Below are positions 8,852 to 17,130 of a stretch of DNA of 64,000 nucleotides, piece by piece. The DNA lies in NCBI RefSeq assembly GCF_025847235.1, contig NZ_JAOZEW010000023.1, forward strand, positions 1 to 64,000, given 5' to 3'. How positions within the stretch are numbered: the first letter of the stretch is position 1; every line of letters starts with the position of its first letter. The translations under genes were made by a program, and so were the position numbers. The DNA comes from Flavobacterium shii. Its GTDB lineage: Bacteria > Bacteroidota > Bacteroidia > Flavobacteriales > Flavobacteriaceae. The notes beneath the pieces were generated by a model. The model was not told where the DNA came from. It ran no database searches and saw only the letters and a program-made list of their open reading frames with translations.

Positions 8852-10899
8852 AGCTCAATACTTATTATAAATTTTAATGTACGCCCAGGCATAGGATAAT
8901 TGTATATAACTTCATAATGCTGATTGAGAACATTATTAAGCTCTACTGCCCCTTTCATTTTATACTGCTGAAACGCAAAAGATTTTTGCACCGCTAAATC
9001 GTGGGTATACCAAGGCTGAACTTCATTAACCTTTATATTGTTTACATTACCATTGTATCGTTTTCCCACATATATAAAGCTGTAATTAAAGTTCCAGGTT
9101 TTATAATCGGCATTAAGTATTCCCGATCCACTACTCCACGGTGTATATGGTATCTGATCTCCATAAGAAGACAATTCCAAACCAGCAAATTTGGTATAAT
9201 CCCTACTTTCGGAATAAGTATAAGTAAGATTTGCTTCTAAACTCACTTTACCAATATGCATTCCCATATTTAGTACAGATTCTATACCTTTCCCTTTTAC
9301 CTGTCCAATATTGGTCATCATCCAGCGGAATAAATTTCCTGTAGGCGCTGCCACAATTTTGTCTTTGGTATTGGTATAATACGCATCGGCCTGAAATGAT
9401 AATTTATCAAAGAAGCTTTTGTTTACTGGTAAATTATAGGTAAAACCAACATCGTACTGATTCATATATTCAGGTCTTAAAGTACTTGAGCCAACCATCG
9501 TATAATACAAATCATTGAAAGTAGGCATCCTGAAAATACGTTTTGCAAATGCTCTTAAATTAAAATCATAATCTTTAAACGGAGTATATCCTAGAAATAA
9601 TGCGGGGGTAAACTCTGTTTTATTGGGCGCTTTTGCATTATATCGCACTTCCTCTTGTACATGAGTTCCTACTACACTACCCAAAACTTTAAACCCATCA
9701 AGTCTGTAAGAACTTGCAAGCGCAAATAGAGCCGTATAACGCTGCGGGTAAGAAAACAATGTTTGAATTCCTCTTCTGGTTGCATTTAATCTATTGTATT
9801 GGAAATCTGTAGATAAAGAAATATCCCATGTAGGTAATATACTGTACATATTTACTGCCGAGAAATAATATTCCTGCTGATAATAGCTATCGTCAGATTG
9901 TGCTCCTTCTGTAACTATTTCTCCTAAAATATTAGTAGTGTCTCTGGCAACATAATGGGTATAATCATAGGCGTATTTTGCCTTGGCTTGAAATTTATAT
10001 TTTTCGGTAAAATCTTTTATAAAAGTACCCTGCGAGAAAAAATTCTTGTCATATTGCCTGAAACCGTCCGAAAACTTATTCTCTACAATTGCTCCCGGAG
10101 CTCCCCTATCAGAATCATAATAATAAACTTTGGCATCCCACGATCCATTATTTATTTTTCCGTAAAGTCCAGATTCTATCCTTAGTGCTGCTATATCACT
10201 ATTATGTCTAGTAGCAGTAGTATCATAGGCTACAGTTCCATCGAGATTATTTCTTTTGTATCTAAACTTATATTCCCCATTGGATCTGATATACTCAGAG
10301 CTCACACTCATGCTTACTTTATCACTCAATTTTTGTTCCCATCTAAAAGAAGGATCATTATAATTGATAGACATCGTTTTATATCTTACCAATAAATTTG
10401 TCTTTTTATTCCTCTCAAAAACAGGTCGTTTTGTTCTCAAATAAATGGTAGAAGCTGCCGCAAAGTCTTTTGCCGACTGAAAAATTTCGCTTTTTTGGCC
10501 ATTATACATGGTAAGGGATTCCATATCGTCCAAAGAATATTTTCCCAGATCGGTAACTCCATTTTGTGCATTGCCTAGTTGTACACCATCATAAAAAACA
10601 CCAACATGGTGCGTACCCATATTACGTACATCTACAGTTTTAAGTCCGCCGAGTCCACCATAATCTTTAATTTGGGTTCCTGCAAAATATCTCAGGGCGT
10701 CTGCAACATTATGGCTCGCTAAATTTTCGAGTAATTTTCCCGAAAGGCTTTGCACCGGAATTACTTCCTGATAAGGTTTTCCTTTTAGAATTACTTCTTT
10801 TAAAACCTGCAAACTATCATTAGATACTTGCGAATGAAGTAACAATGGAGCAAATAATATAAAAATAAATAAGGGTAATTTTTTTCTATTATACATCAC
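8848..10899 (-). CDS. btuB: BtuB-like TonB-dependent corrinoid receptor
   Basis: 683 aa. Signal peptide (LFIFILFAPLLLHSQ), then a plug domain with LENLASHNVADALRYFAGTQ, a VDVRNMGTHHVGVFYDGVQLG stretch and ASTIYLRTK, then a 22-strand-type barrel ending ILSIEL-like with a terminal hydrophobic residue. The gene is first in the operon and lies about 130 nt after a cobalamin riboswitch, which sets the substrate class as cobalamin or another corrinoid. An ATG one codon in (10896) is an alternative start. Confidence 0.88.
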   Translation of the reverse strand: MMYNRKKLPLFIFILFAPLLLHSQVSNDSLQVLKEVILKGKPYQEVIPVQSLSGKLLENLASHNVADALRYFAGTQIKDYGGLGGLKTVDVRNMGTHHVGVFYDGVQLGNAQNGVTDLGKYSLDDMESLTMYNGQKSEIFQSAKDFAAASTIYLRTKRPVFERNKKTNLLVRYKTMSINYNDPSFRWEQKLSDKVSMSVSSEYIRSNGEYKFRYKRNNLDGTVAYDTTATRHNSDIAALRIESGLYGKINNGSWDAKVYYYDSDRGAPGAIVENKFSDGFRQYDKNFFSQGTFIKDFTEKYKFQAKAKYAYDYTHYVARDTTNILGEIVTEGAQSDDSYYQQEYYFSAVNMYSILPTWDISLSTDFQYNRLNATRRGIQTLFSYPQRYTALFALASSYRLDGFKVLGSVVGTHVQEEVRYNAKAPNKTEFTPALFLGYTPFKDYDFNLRAFAKRIFRMPTFNDLYYTMVGSSTLRPEYMNQYDVGFTYNLPVNKSFFDKLSFQADAYYTNTKDKIVAAPTGNLFRWMMTNIGQVKGKGIESVLNMGMHIGKVSLEANLTYTYSESRDYTKFAGLELSSYGDQIPYTPWSSGSGILNADYKTWNFNYSFIYVGKRYNGNVNNIKVNEVQPWYTHDLAVQKSFAFQQYKMKGAVELNNVLNQHYEVIYNYPMPGRTLKFIISIEL

Positions 10900-11023
10900 T
10901 GATTTAATTAAATAAACCTCGTGATATAATAATCTAAAGCAATAAGAGAGAATCCCGTTATAAAATAACAGGTCAATTCTTGTTGTTCAACTTTATTCCA
11001 CGAAAGTCTTAAACTATGTGATT

Positions 11024-11216
11024 GTGGCAGGTCTCCTGACTTGTTCCATCTTTAAACAACCTTCCCATTTCTTCAAGAAACAGTGGCATTAGTAACGTTT
11101 AAAGACTTATATAGAACTTACAGTAGCGGGTCTGTTCAGGATTTGCACCTGATTCCCTTTTAACTGTTTCTTTTTAAAATTTAAAAAAAACAGACCAAAA
11201 TCTGGGGCGAAGGTAT
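11024..11216 (-). promoter_or_regulatory. Cobalamin riboswitch
   Basis: On the minus strand the region contains the hallmark core GGTGCAAATCC, then ACAGACCCGCTACTGTAAG, and the B12 box AGTCAGGAGACCTGCC (plus-strand 11034-11049). These are in the right order and spacing for an AdoCbl-class riboswitch. It precedes the BtuB-like gene and should repress the four-gene B12 operon when cobalamin is plentiful. The rest of the 494-nt gap up to 11393 shows no gene. Confidence 0.95.
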
Positions 11217-11393
11217 AACTAACTTTATAAAAATAATAATTATTTCATATAATTAAGATTTCCTCAATCGCTAGACTGAAGTTAATTTTTATAAAAAATG
11301 CATAGACTTATAGAATATACTCTCCGAAAATTGAAGCTAAAAATCAATTAGAGTAAAAATTAATTGGAAGGATCGCTTATCGCTAAAAAAAAA

Positions 11394-12575
11394 TTAAACC
11401 TTTTCGGTCTTCCGCAAGCGTATCCAAACATACCCCAAGGCCAAGAAAACCATTCCAGCACTAGCATACATTAACATTGGAATTTTTGCAATCACATCCT
11501 GATACATCCATCCCGCCAAAAGCGCACCAAGACCAATTCCTGCTTCAAGAGCAATGTACATAGTCGCCATGGCTTTGCCTCGGTGTTCGGGAAAACTCAT
11601 ATCGACCGTCCATGCGTTTAAAGCTGGTGAGACAATTCCGGTAGAAATTCCATAAACTGCAGCTCCAAGTAAAAGCCCGCTTATCGAAGTTGAAAAACCT
11701 ACAATAACCAACGATATAATTAAAAAGAAAAGTCCGATTCTTATCAAATGTAAACGACCATATTTATCTGATGCTTTTCCGGCGCCAAAACGAATCATTA
11801 CCGAAGTAATCGTAAAGACCATAAAGAACATACCTTTATTGGCTATTCCTAAATGCTGGCTCCAATCTGGAATCAATGTAAGAATCACACCATAAGCCAT
11901 ATAGGAAAGAAAAGTCACGATAGCTGCCGGTAGCACTTCTATAGCAATAATATCTTTTCTTGAAATCTTCAGAATATGCAAGCTAAAACGTTGCTTATAT
12001 TTTAAAGTTTCCTTCATATTCATCAAAATAACGATAGACATAAGGGCAAAAACTGAAGAAGCATAAAAAAGCATGTTCATGGAAGAATACAATTTAATCG
12101 TACTCCCGATAGCAGGACCAAGAGCCATTCCTATAGAAAAACAAAGTCCATGTAAACCCAAAGCTTCTCCCCAACGTTCTCTTGGCACAATATCTGCAAC
12201 ATAAGCTGCCGTTGCTGTAGGCTTGAATCCTGTAGAGAATCCGTGGATAAGTCGTAAAAATAAAAACCCTGAAACAGTGCTTAAAATTGGGTAGAGAATA
12301 CCACAAACAAAACAGACAATTGAACCAACTGCCATTACTGGGACTCTTCCTAAAGTATCGGTTAACCGACCACTAAAAGGTCGGGAAATCCCTGCTGTTA
12401 ATGTAAAAAGAGCAATAATCAATCCTTTATATTCTGCCCCGCCCATACTACTCAGATATTCTGGAAGTTCAGGAATTAGCATATTAAAACTAGCAGAAAA
12501 GAGTAGTGAACTTAAACAGACTAATCCAAATTGAAGATTATAAATTGGATGGATGGCTTTTACAGGGGGATTCAT
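11394..12575 (-). CDS. MFS transporter, 12-TM exporter type
   Basis: 393 aa with twelve hydrophobic segments. The cytoplasmic TM2-3 loop carries the MFS motif A variant GRLTDTLGRVPVMA, and the second half repeats it weakly (GKASDKYGRLHL). The HGFSTGFKPTATAAYVADIVP stretch after TM4 resembles drug or metabolite exporters of the DHA1/YfcJ type. Substrate unknown. It is monocistronic and divergent from the 12816 gene, with a CTGT-type palindrome in the shared intergenic space. Confidence 0.85.
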   Translation of the reverse strand: MNPPVKAIHPIYNLQFGLVCLSSLLFSASFNMLIPELPEYLSSMGGAEYKGLIIALFTLTAGISRPFSGRLTDTLGRVPVMAVGSIVCFVCGILYPILSTVSGFLFLRLIHGFSTGFKPTATAAYVADIVPRERWGEALGLHGLCFSIGMALGPAIGSTIKLYSSMNMLFYASSVFALMSIVILMNMKETLKYKQRFSLHILKISRKDIIAIEVLPAAIVTFLSYMAYGVILTLIPDWSQHLGIANKGMFFMVFTITSVMIRFGAGKASDKYGRLHLIRIGLFFLIISLVIVGFSTSISGLLLGAAVYGISTGIVSPALNAWTVDMSFPEHRGKAMATMYIALEAGIGLGALLAGWMYQDVIAKIPMLMYASAGMVFLALGYVWIRLRKTEKV

Positions 12576-12696
12576 GGGGAAATTTTAAAAGTGCAAAGAT
12601 AGCGAAAACTCTAATTTCAAACTAACGAATAGTCCCTTAATCAAGAGATAATATACCTATACAAACTAAATTAATCGTAAAATTTTCATAATTTGT

Positions 12697-12712
12697 ACTG
12701 TCCTGGAACAGT
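12697..12712. promoter_or_regulatory. Palindrome ACTGTCCTGGAACAGT, candidate operator
   Basis: Five-base arms ACTGT/ACAGT around six bases, in the divergent MFS / 12816 intergenic region. A near-identical box (CTGTTCTGTAACAG) occurs upstream of mreB at 16757-16772, so the shared form is CTGTyCTGkAACAG. The protein that binds it is unknown. Confidence 0.35.
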
Positions 12713-12815
12713 TTAAAAAGTTTAAAATCCTTACATTTACTTTTTGGTTAATAAAATTGCGTCACATAAATAGTTAATTCCTGTAGCGTTAAGCCAATTA
12801 ATTTAAGAAGTCAAG

Positions 12816-13553
12816 ATGGAAAAATATACCACATCAGTATCACCGTTACCCCTGGGTGATAATACAATACCGAATGATCAACTAATGAAAGCTGATTTAT
12901 TACCCGATCCAGAATCTCGGTTAGATTCTATGGAAATGAAGGAAAGACCTCTAATGGATTCTAGTATTCCGTTTAGAGATTTGACCGATACTACCAGTAA
13001 AAAAGAAAGTATTGCCCGACTTATTGATAAATTGGATGTTGAAACTAATCTTAGATATCAAAGAACAGTAGAAGATACGTATTGCAATGTATATGCGTAT
13101 GATTACTGCTATTTCTCCAAAGTTTATCTTCCAACAGTTTGGTGGACAGATGAATCTTTGGAAAAAATAATGCAAGGACAGGAAGTAGAAGCTATTTTTG
13201 ACAAAACTGTCGAGCGTATTTATTCTAGTGCCCTACATGATTGGCTACCGCAATGGGGACCTGCTTTTGGCTGGGAAGAAGTACTTACTATTGATGAAAT
13301 TCAAAATAAAGTAAATACCAATGGTGGAATTGGAATAATTTGCGCCAAAAGAAAAGAAAAAGGACTCTCTGGACATATTGTTCCTGTTGTTCCCGAAACA
13401 CACTTAAATAAGGCGTATAGAGAAAATGGCATAGTAGTATATCCGCTACAATCACAAGCGGGAAAGTTGAATTATAATTACTTTTCGGAAGTTAGAGAAG
13501 ATTGGTGGAATGATGAGTTATATTCCTCTTATGTACTTTATTACCATCAATAA
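12816..13553 (+). CDS. Cytoplasmic protein, possible cysteine-hydrolase (NlpC/P60-like) fold
   Basis: 245 aa without signal peptide or membrane segment. The first 75 residues are polar and probably flexible. Residues about 87-100 read VEDTYCNVYAYDYCYF, where the Cys-Asn-x-Tyr-Ala pattern resembles the nucleophile helix of papain-like peptidoglycan hydrolases. A later GLSGHIVPVVPE offers a matching His. There is a Trp-rich patch (LPQWGPAFGWEE). From this I infer a papain-like amidase or peptidase, with moderate doubt. It precedes a predicted amidoligase on the same strand; peptidase-amidoligase pairs are known from comparative genomics. Confidence 0.45.
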   Translation: MEKYTTSVSPLPLGDNTIPNDQLMKADLLPDPESRLDSMEMKERPLMDSSIPFRDLTDTTSKKESIARLIDKLDVETNLRYQRTVEDTYCNVYAYDYCYFSKVYLPTVWWTDESLEKIMQGQEVEAIFDKTVERIYSSALHDWLPQWGPAFGWEEVLTIDEIQNKVNTNGGIGIICAKRKEKGLSGHIVPVVPETHLNKAYRENGIVVYPLQSQAGKLNYNYFSEVREDWWNDELYSSYVLYYHQ

Positions 13554-13619
13554 ATAAAAACAATTACTCCGATTGTTTAAATACTTAAAGCCTTTATTGA
13601 TTTTCAGCGTGTTAGCTAC

Positions 13620-13650
13620 TTGGAAATGATATAAAAAAGAACTACTTTTG
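13620..13650 (+). promoter_or_regulatory. Bacteroidetes-type promoter upstream of the amidoligase gene
   Basis: TTGG at 13620-13623, 19 nt spacer, then TACTTTTG at 13643-13650, which fits TTTG-N19/20-TAnnTTTG. It is 346 nt from the next large gene. A 42-codon frame (13862-13990) lies in the leader. Apart from these the 13554-13995 gap shows nothing I can support. Confidence 0.5.
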
Positions 13651-13861
13651 CAGCTTAGAAAATTCAAGAATAGCAAAAGTTGTAATTTGGCTATTCATCC
13701 ACTTAAATTATTGATATAAAAGTGATTAATCACAATAGTAATTTTATAACCTCTTTATAAAACTTTACTTATTTATCAATCTTTCAGTCGATACAGGTGC
13801 AAAATTTCTGAGACTAAAAAATAAACTTCTATAATTTTAAAAGTAAGATATAACTTTTTTA

Positions 13862-13990
13862 ATGGATGCAAGAATTATGCTTAATCCATTACAAGATTCT
13901 TTGTCTCTAATTTTAAACACATTAGACTTGTATTTCCGAATAAAAAACAAAATTTTAAAAGAGAACATTAACCATAAAAAAGACAATTAG
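13862..13990 (+). CDS. Possible 42-aa leader ORF
   Basis: ATG at 13862 to TAG at 13988-13990, encoding a 42-residue peptide with a mixed hydrophobic middle (DSLSLILNTLDLYF) and a lysine/asparagine-rich tail. It ends five bases before the amidoligase ATG, so it could be a leader peptide or a small partner. There is no homology evidence, and chance origin is quite possible in AT-rich DNA. Confidence 0.2.
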   Translation: MDARIMLNPLQDSLSLILNTLDLYFRIKNKILKENINHKKDN

Positions 13991-13995
13991 TATAA

Positions 13996-15537
13996 ATGAA
14001 AGACAATCAGACACAAAAATATTATTGGGGAATAGGATTAGAAAACGAAACTTACTTACAATTTGAAGATCCCCTAATAGTCTCTGGTGAATTTATACAA
14101 GAAAAAATTGGTTTTGAGAAATACAGTATTGACTATAGAAAATGCTATAAACCAGACAGCTTAGCTCCTGTGTTGAAAAAAGCATTTAGCTTAAATGAAA
14201 ACTATGAAGTAAGCCGAATGATGAATAGTCATTCGCTTGAAAAACTGGATATAAACTATCAACACAAAACATTATCGCCAGTAAGACCATTAATTGATAC
14301 TGTAAATGGTGAGGTTGCCGCAGAACCAATTGAAAATCCTGAATATCTTGGAAAATCTATCATGGAGCTTTTCCTTGAGGATCAACCTTACAATATTCAA
14401 AGTATGATTACTCAAAGAAACAAAACAATGGGTTCTGTACATTTTGATGGCGATTCTATCGAATTTGTAACCAAATATTTTGAAAACAGAACGATAGCTG
14501 AATCATGTAAAGAATTAAAAGCTACCAAAAAGTTATTTCTTGATAAAATCAATGAATCTGCTGTACTGAATGGGAAATTAAATTTTCCAGATTACAATAA
14601 TGGCCTTAATATGTTCATGAGTAATCAGGAAAACCTTGTTTTGTTTAATACCGGAACATATCATTTTCATATTACTTTACCATCATTAACTGAAGACAGC
14701 AGGATTGTAGATTACAATAATTTCGAAAAAACACATGCCAATGCCATCTATTTATTACAATGGTTTGAGCCCTTTTTTATAGCAACTCTGGGAAGTCCCG
14801 ACATTATGGGTGTGATAAGTGATACCTATAGTATGGACAAAAAATTTACTTTGGGTTCTATGAGAAATGCTATGTCTCGTTACATAGGTGTAGGAACTTA
14901 TAATAAAGCAATGCCAAAAGGTAAAATTCTAACATATAATGTAGATGATTTTAGAAAATTACTGAAATTTGGAAAAGAAGAAAATATTTGGTGGCGAGAT
15001 CAGATTGAAGCAGACATGGAATATGAAATGCTTTCGGAAGTGGGACTTGATTTTAATCAGGAGAAAATGTACCAAAGCGGTTTTGAATTCAGAAGCTTTG
15101 ACGAGTTTCCGGCAGAATACTTAAATGATGTTCTTTTTTCTATTATTCTTATTTGTGAGCATTCTTTAAACCTACCCGATGTTCAATGGGGACATGACAG
15201 TGCAGCTTGGAATAACTTAGTTTTTAAAACTTTAAAAATGGGTTATTTAGCCGAAATTAATGACGCTGAAAAGAATGAAGTGTTGGATTTATTACAATTA
15301 TTAAATCCATCGGATAGTAACTATAATACCCTAAAATCCGAATTTGAAGCTATTGTAATGCTTGATGCGTTTTTCTTTAAGATTCTGGCTGTTTTACATG
15401 ATAAATACAAAGACAACAACTTTTGCTTGGATTCTATGTACGGACAAAAAACAACCTCACCTCCAAAATGGGGTAACTTTAATAAATACCAGACAGAGAA
15501 ACATTTACAGCAAATAGGATCTTTATGTGAGTATTAA
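13996..15537 (+). CDS. Predicted carboxylate-amine ligase (amidoligase, GCS superfamily)
   Basis: 513 aa, no signal peptide. Three motifs in the order expected for the glutamate-cysteine-ligase/amidoligase fold are visible: YWGIGLENETYLQF near residue 10 (GxExE-type metal/ATP site), FHITLPS near 228 preceded by His (HFH, compare HVH), and GFEFRSFDEF near 360 (compare EFRxF). The region LLQWFEPFFIATLGSPD also matches the helix before the second half of such enzymes. Expected chemistry is ATP-dependent amide-bond formation between a carboxylate and an amine; the substrate is unknown. The family call is from motif recognition only. Confidence 0.5.
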   Translation: MKDNQTQKYYWGIGLENETYLQFEDPLIVSGEFIQEKIGFEKYSIDYRKCYKPDSLAPVLKKAFSLNENYEVSRMMNSHSLEKLDINYQHKTLSPVRPLIDTVNGEVAAEPIENPEYLGKSIMELFLEDQPYNIQSMITQRNKTMGSVHFDGDSIEFVTKYFENRTIAESCKELKATKKLFLDKINESAVLNGKLNFPDYNNGLNMFMSNQENLVLFNTGTYHFHITLPSLTEDSRIVDYNNFEKTHANAIYLLQWFEPFFIATLGSPDIMGVISDTYSMDKKFTLGSMRNAMSRYIGVGTYNKAMPKGKILTYNVDDFRKLLKFGKEENIWWRDQIEADMEYEMLSEVGLDFNQEKMYQSGFEFRSFDEFPAEYLNDVLFSIILICEHSLNLPDVQWGHDSAAWNNLVFKTLKMGYLAEINDAEKNEVLDLLQLLNPSDSNYNTLKSEFEAIVMLDAFFFKILAVLHDKYKDNNFCLDSMYGQKTTSPPKWGNFNKYQTEKHLQQIGSLCEY

Positions 15538-15548
15538 AAGTTTCTAAT

Positions 15549-15602
15549 AACTGAGGATACAGTGCCACAAAAAACTATGACACTGTATAAAATCTTCAGT
15601 TT
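15549..15602 (+). terminator. Terminator of the amidoligase gene
   Basis: Long imperfect hairpin: AACTGA...GAT.ACAGTG pairs with CACTGT..ATC..TCAGTT and is followed by TTTAAT. It lies just after the stop at 15537. Confidence 0.6.
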
Positions 15603-15639
15603 TAATAAAGAATTACTTTTTAAAATATAACTCCATCAT

Positions 15640-15670
15640 AAAAGCGTACTTATTTCATAAGTACGCTTTT
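15640..15670. terminator. Hairpin terminator overlapping the mreB stop codon
   Basis: A perfect 13-bp inverted repeat, AAAAGCGTACTTA / TAAGTACGCTTTT, with loop TTTCA. The mreB stop codon (15650-15652) and its last six codons lie inside the stem, so the 3' end of the coding region is itself the terminator arm. Confidence 0.75.
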
Positions 15671-16678
15671 ATATTTTGGTATATCCTTTAACACAATACC
15701 AGTGCCTCTTACTACGGCTCTTAAAGGATCTTCTGCAATATAGACTGGTAAATCCGTCTTCAGCGATATTCTTTTATCAAGACCGCGTAGCATTGCTCCT
15801 CCTCCTGCGAGATACAATCCTGTATTATAAATGTCGGCAGATAGCTCTGGAGGTGTCAAAGAAAGCGTTACCATTATAGCGTCTTCAATTCTCTGGATTG
15901 ATTTATCCAATGCTCTTGCAATTTCCCTGAAGCTAACTTTTACCTCTTTTGGTTTACCAGTAAGCAAATCTCTTCCACGAACAGTCATGTCATCAGGAGC
16001 ATCCTCGAGTTCTTCCATTGCGGCACCAACATCAAGTTTTATCATCTCTGCAGATGCATCTCCAATATATAAATTGTGTTGCGTTCGCATATAATATAAA
16101 ATATCATTGGTAAAAACATCACCCGCAATTTTTATAGATTTATCACAAACTATTCCTCCAAGGGCAATAACCGCAATTTCTGTAGTACCTCCCCCAATAT
16201 CAACAATAAGATTCCCCTTGGGCAACATCACATCCAGACCAATTCCGATAGCAGCAGCCATAGGCTCATGAATTAAAAACACTTCTTTCCCATTTACTCT
16301 TTCGCAGGATTCTTTTACCGCTCTCATTTCTACCTCGGTAATACCACTGGGGATACACACAACCATTCGTAATGCGGGAGTGAAAAATTTTTTCTTTAAT
16401 TCGGGTATATTTTTTATAAACCAGCTGATCATTTTTTCCGAAGCATCAAAATCTGCAATAACTCCATCTTTAAGTGGTCGGATTGTTTTAATATTCTCGT
16501 GGGTCTTCCCCTGCATTAAACTGGCCTCCTTACCTACTGCGATAATTTTCCCGTTTCTTATATCTCTGGCGACAATGGAAGGACTATCAACTACGATCTT
16601 TCCATCATAAATTATTAATGTATTAGCTGTTCCCAAATCCATAGCAATCTCCACTGTCATAAAATCAAATATTCTCAT
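15650..16678 (-). CDS. mreB: Rod-shape-determining actin homolog MreB
   Basis: 342 aa, the usual MreB length. Actin-fold nucleotide motifs are present: AMDLGTANTLIIY (phosphate 1), LIVDIGGGTTEIAVIALGG (phosphate 2) and YLAGGGAMLRGLD (adenosine). The family motif IPSGITEVEMRAVKESCERV is intact. It polymerises under the membrane to direct lateral wall growth. The usual mreC/mreD partners are not adjacent, so this is likely a solo or second copy; I cannot tell whether the genome has another. Confidence 0.92.
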   Translation of the reverse strand: MRIFDFMTVEIAMDLGTANTLIIYDGKIVVDSPSIVARDIRNGKIIAVGKEASLMQGKTHENIKTIRPLKDGVIADFDASEKMISWFIKNIPELKKKFFTPALRMVVCIPSGITEVEMRAVKESCERVNGKEVFLIHEPMAAAIGIGLDVMLPKGNLIVDIGGGTTEIAVIALGGIVCDKSIKIAGDVFTNDILYYMRTQHNLYIGDASAEMIKLDVGAAMEELEDAPDDMTVRGRDLLTGKPKEVKVSFREIARALDKSIQRIEDAIMVTLSLTPPELSADIYNTGLYLAGGGAMLRGLDKRISLKTDLPVYIAEDPLRAVVRGTGIVLKDIPKYKSVLMK

Positions 16679-16756
16679 AATATAGTTTTGTTTAACAACG
16701 GTTATTGTTGCCGCTTTATTCTCTAGTGAGGTAAAATTAGAATAAAGCGATTAAAA

Positions 16757-16798
16757 TCTGTTCTGTAACAGAATTGGATTAAACGGACTAAATAGTCC
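16757..16798. promoter_or_regulatory. Two palindromes upstream of mreB
   Basis: TCTGTTCTGTAACAGA (16757-16772) and GGACTAAATAGTCC (16785-16798) lie about 80-120 nt before the mreB ATG. The first resembles the 12697 palindrome. They are candidate operator sites. The regulator is unknown. Confidence 0.35.
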
Positions 16799-16958
16799 TT
16801 TTACTAAGGTAGAACAAAAACATAGTTATCAAGACAGTTTATTTTCATTAAAATATTTAGCATTTATTTAATCTTTATTATTAAATATTTTACAAGTTTT
16901 ACTTTACATAATAAGTTCGTTTGGCTTTCCCACTACTTAACAATAGCTAAGTCTCTAT

Positions 16959-17061
16959 AGGGGTTTTATAAAATCCCCTGTTTTATACCTGTCAAAATAA
17001 TTCTTTTTCATAACTTCGTTCTGTCACTCTACTACTTCTTAGTTGCCAAATTCCGGCAACT
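16959..17061. other. Structured leader region before map
   Basis: Two hairpins: AGGGGTTTTA/TAAAATCCCCT (16959-16979), followed by GTTTTAT, and AGTTGCC/GGCAACT (17041-17061). The latter can extend through ACTACTTCT pairing with AGAAGT and AGTAGT further on. They fill the 452-nt gap between mreB and map together with the palindromes listed separately. They could be a terminator plus a 5'-UTR structure or a small RNA; no known family is recognised. Confidence 0.35.
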
Positions 17062-17130
17062 TTATAAGGCTGCGAGAAGTTAGTTAGTAGTAAGGCTAAA
17101 AAACTAAACTTTAATCAAAGAAAAAGAGAC

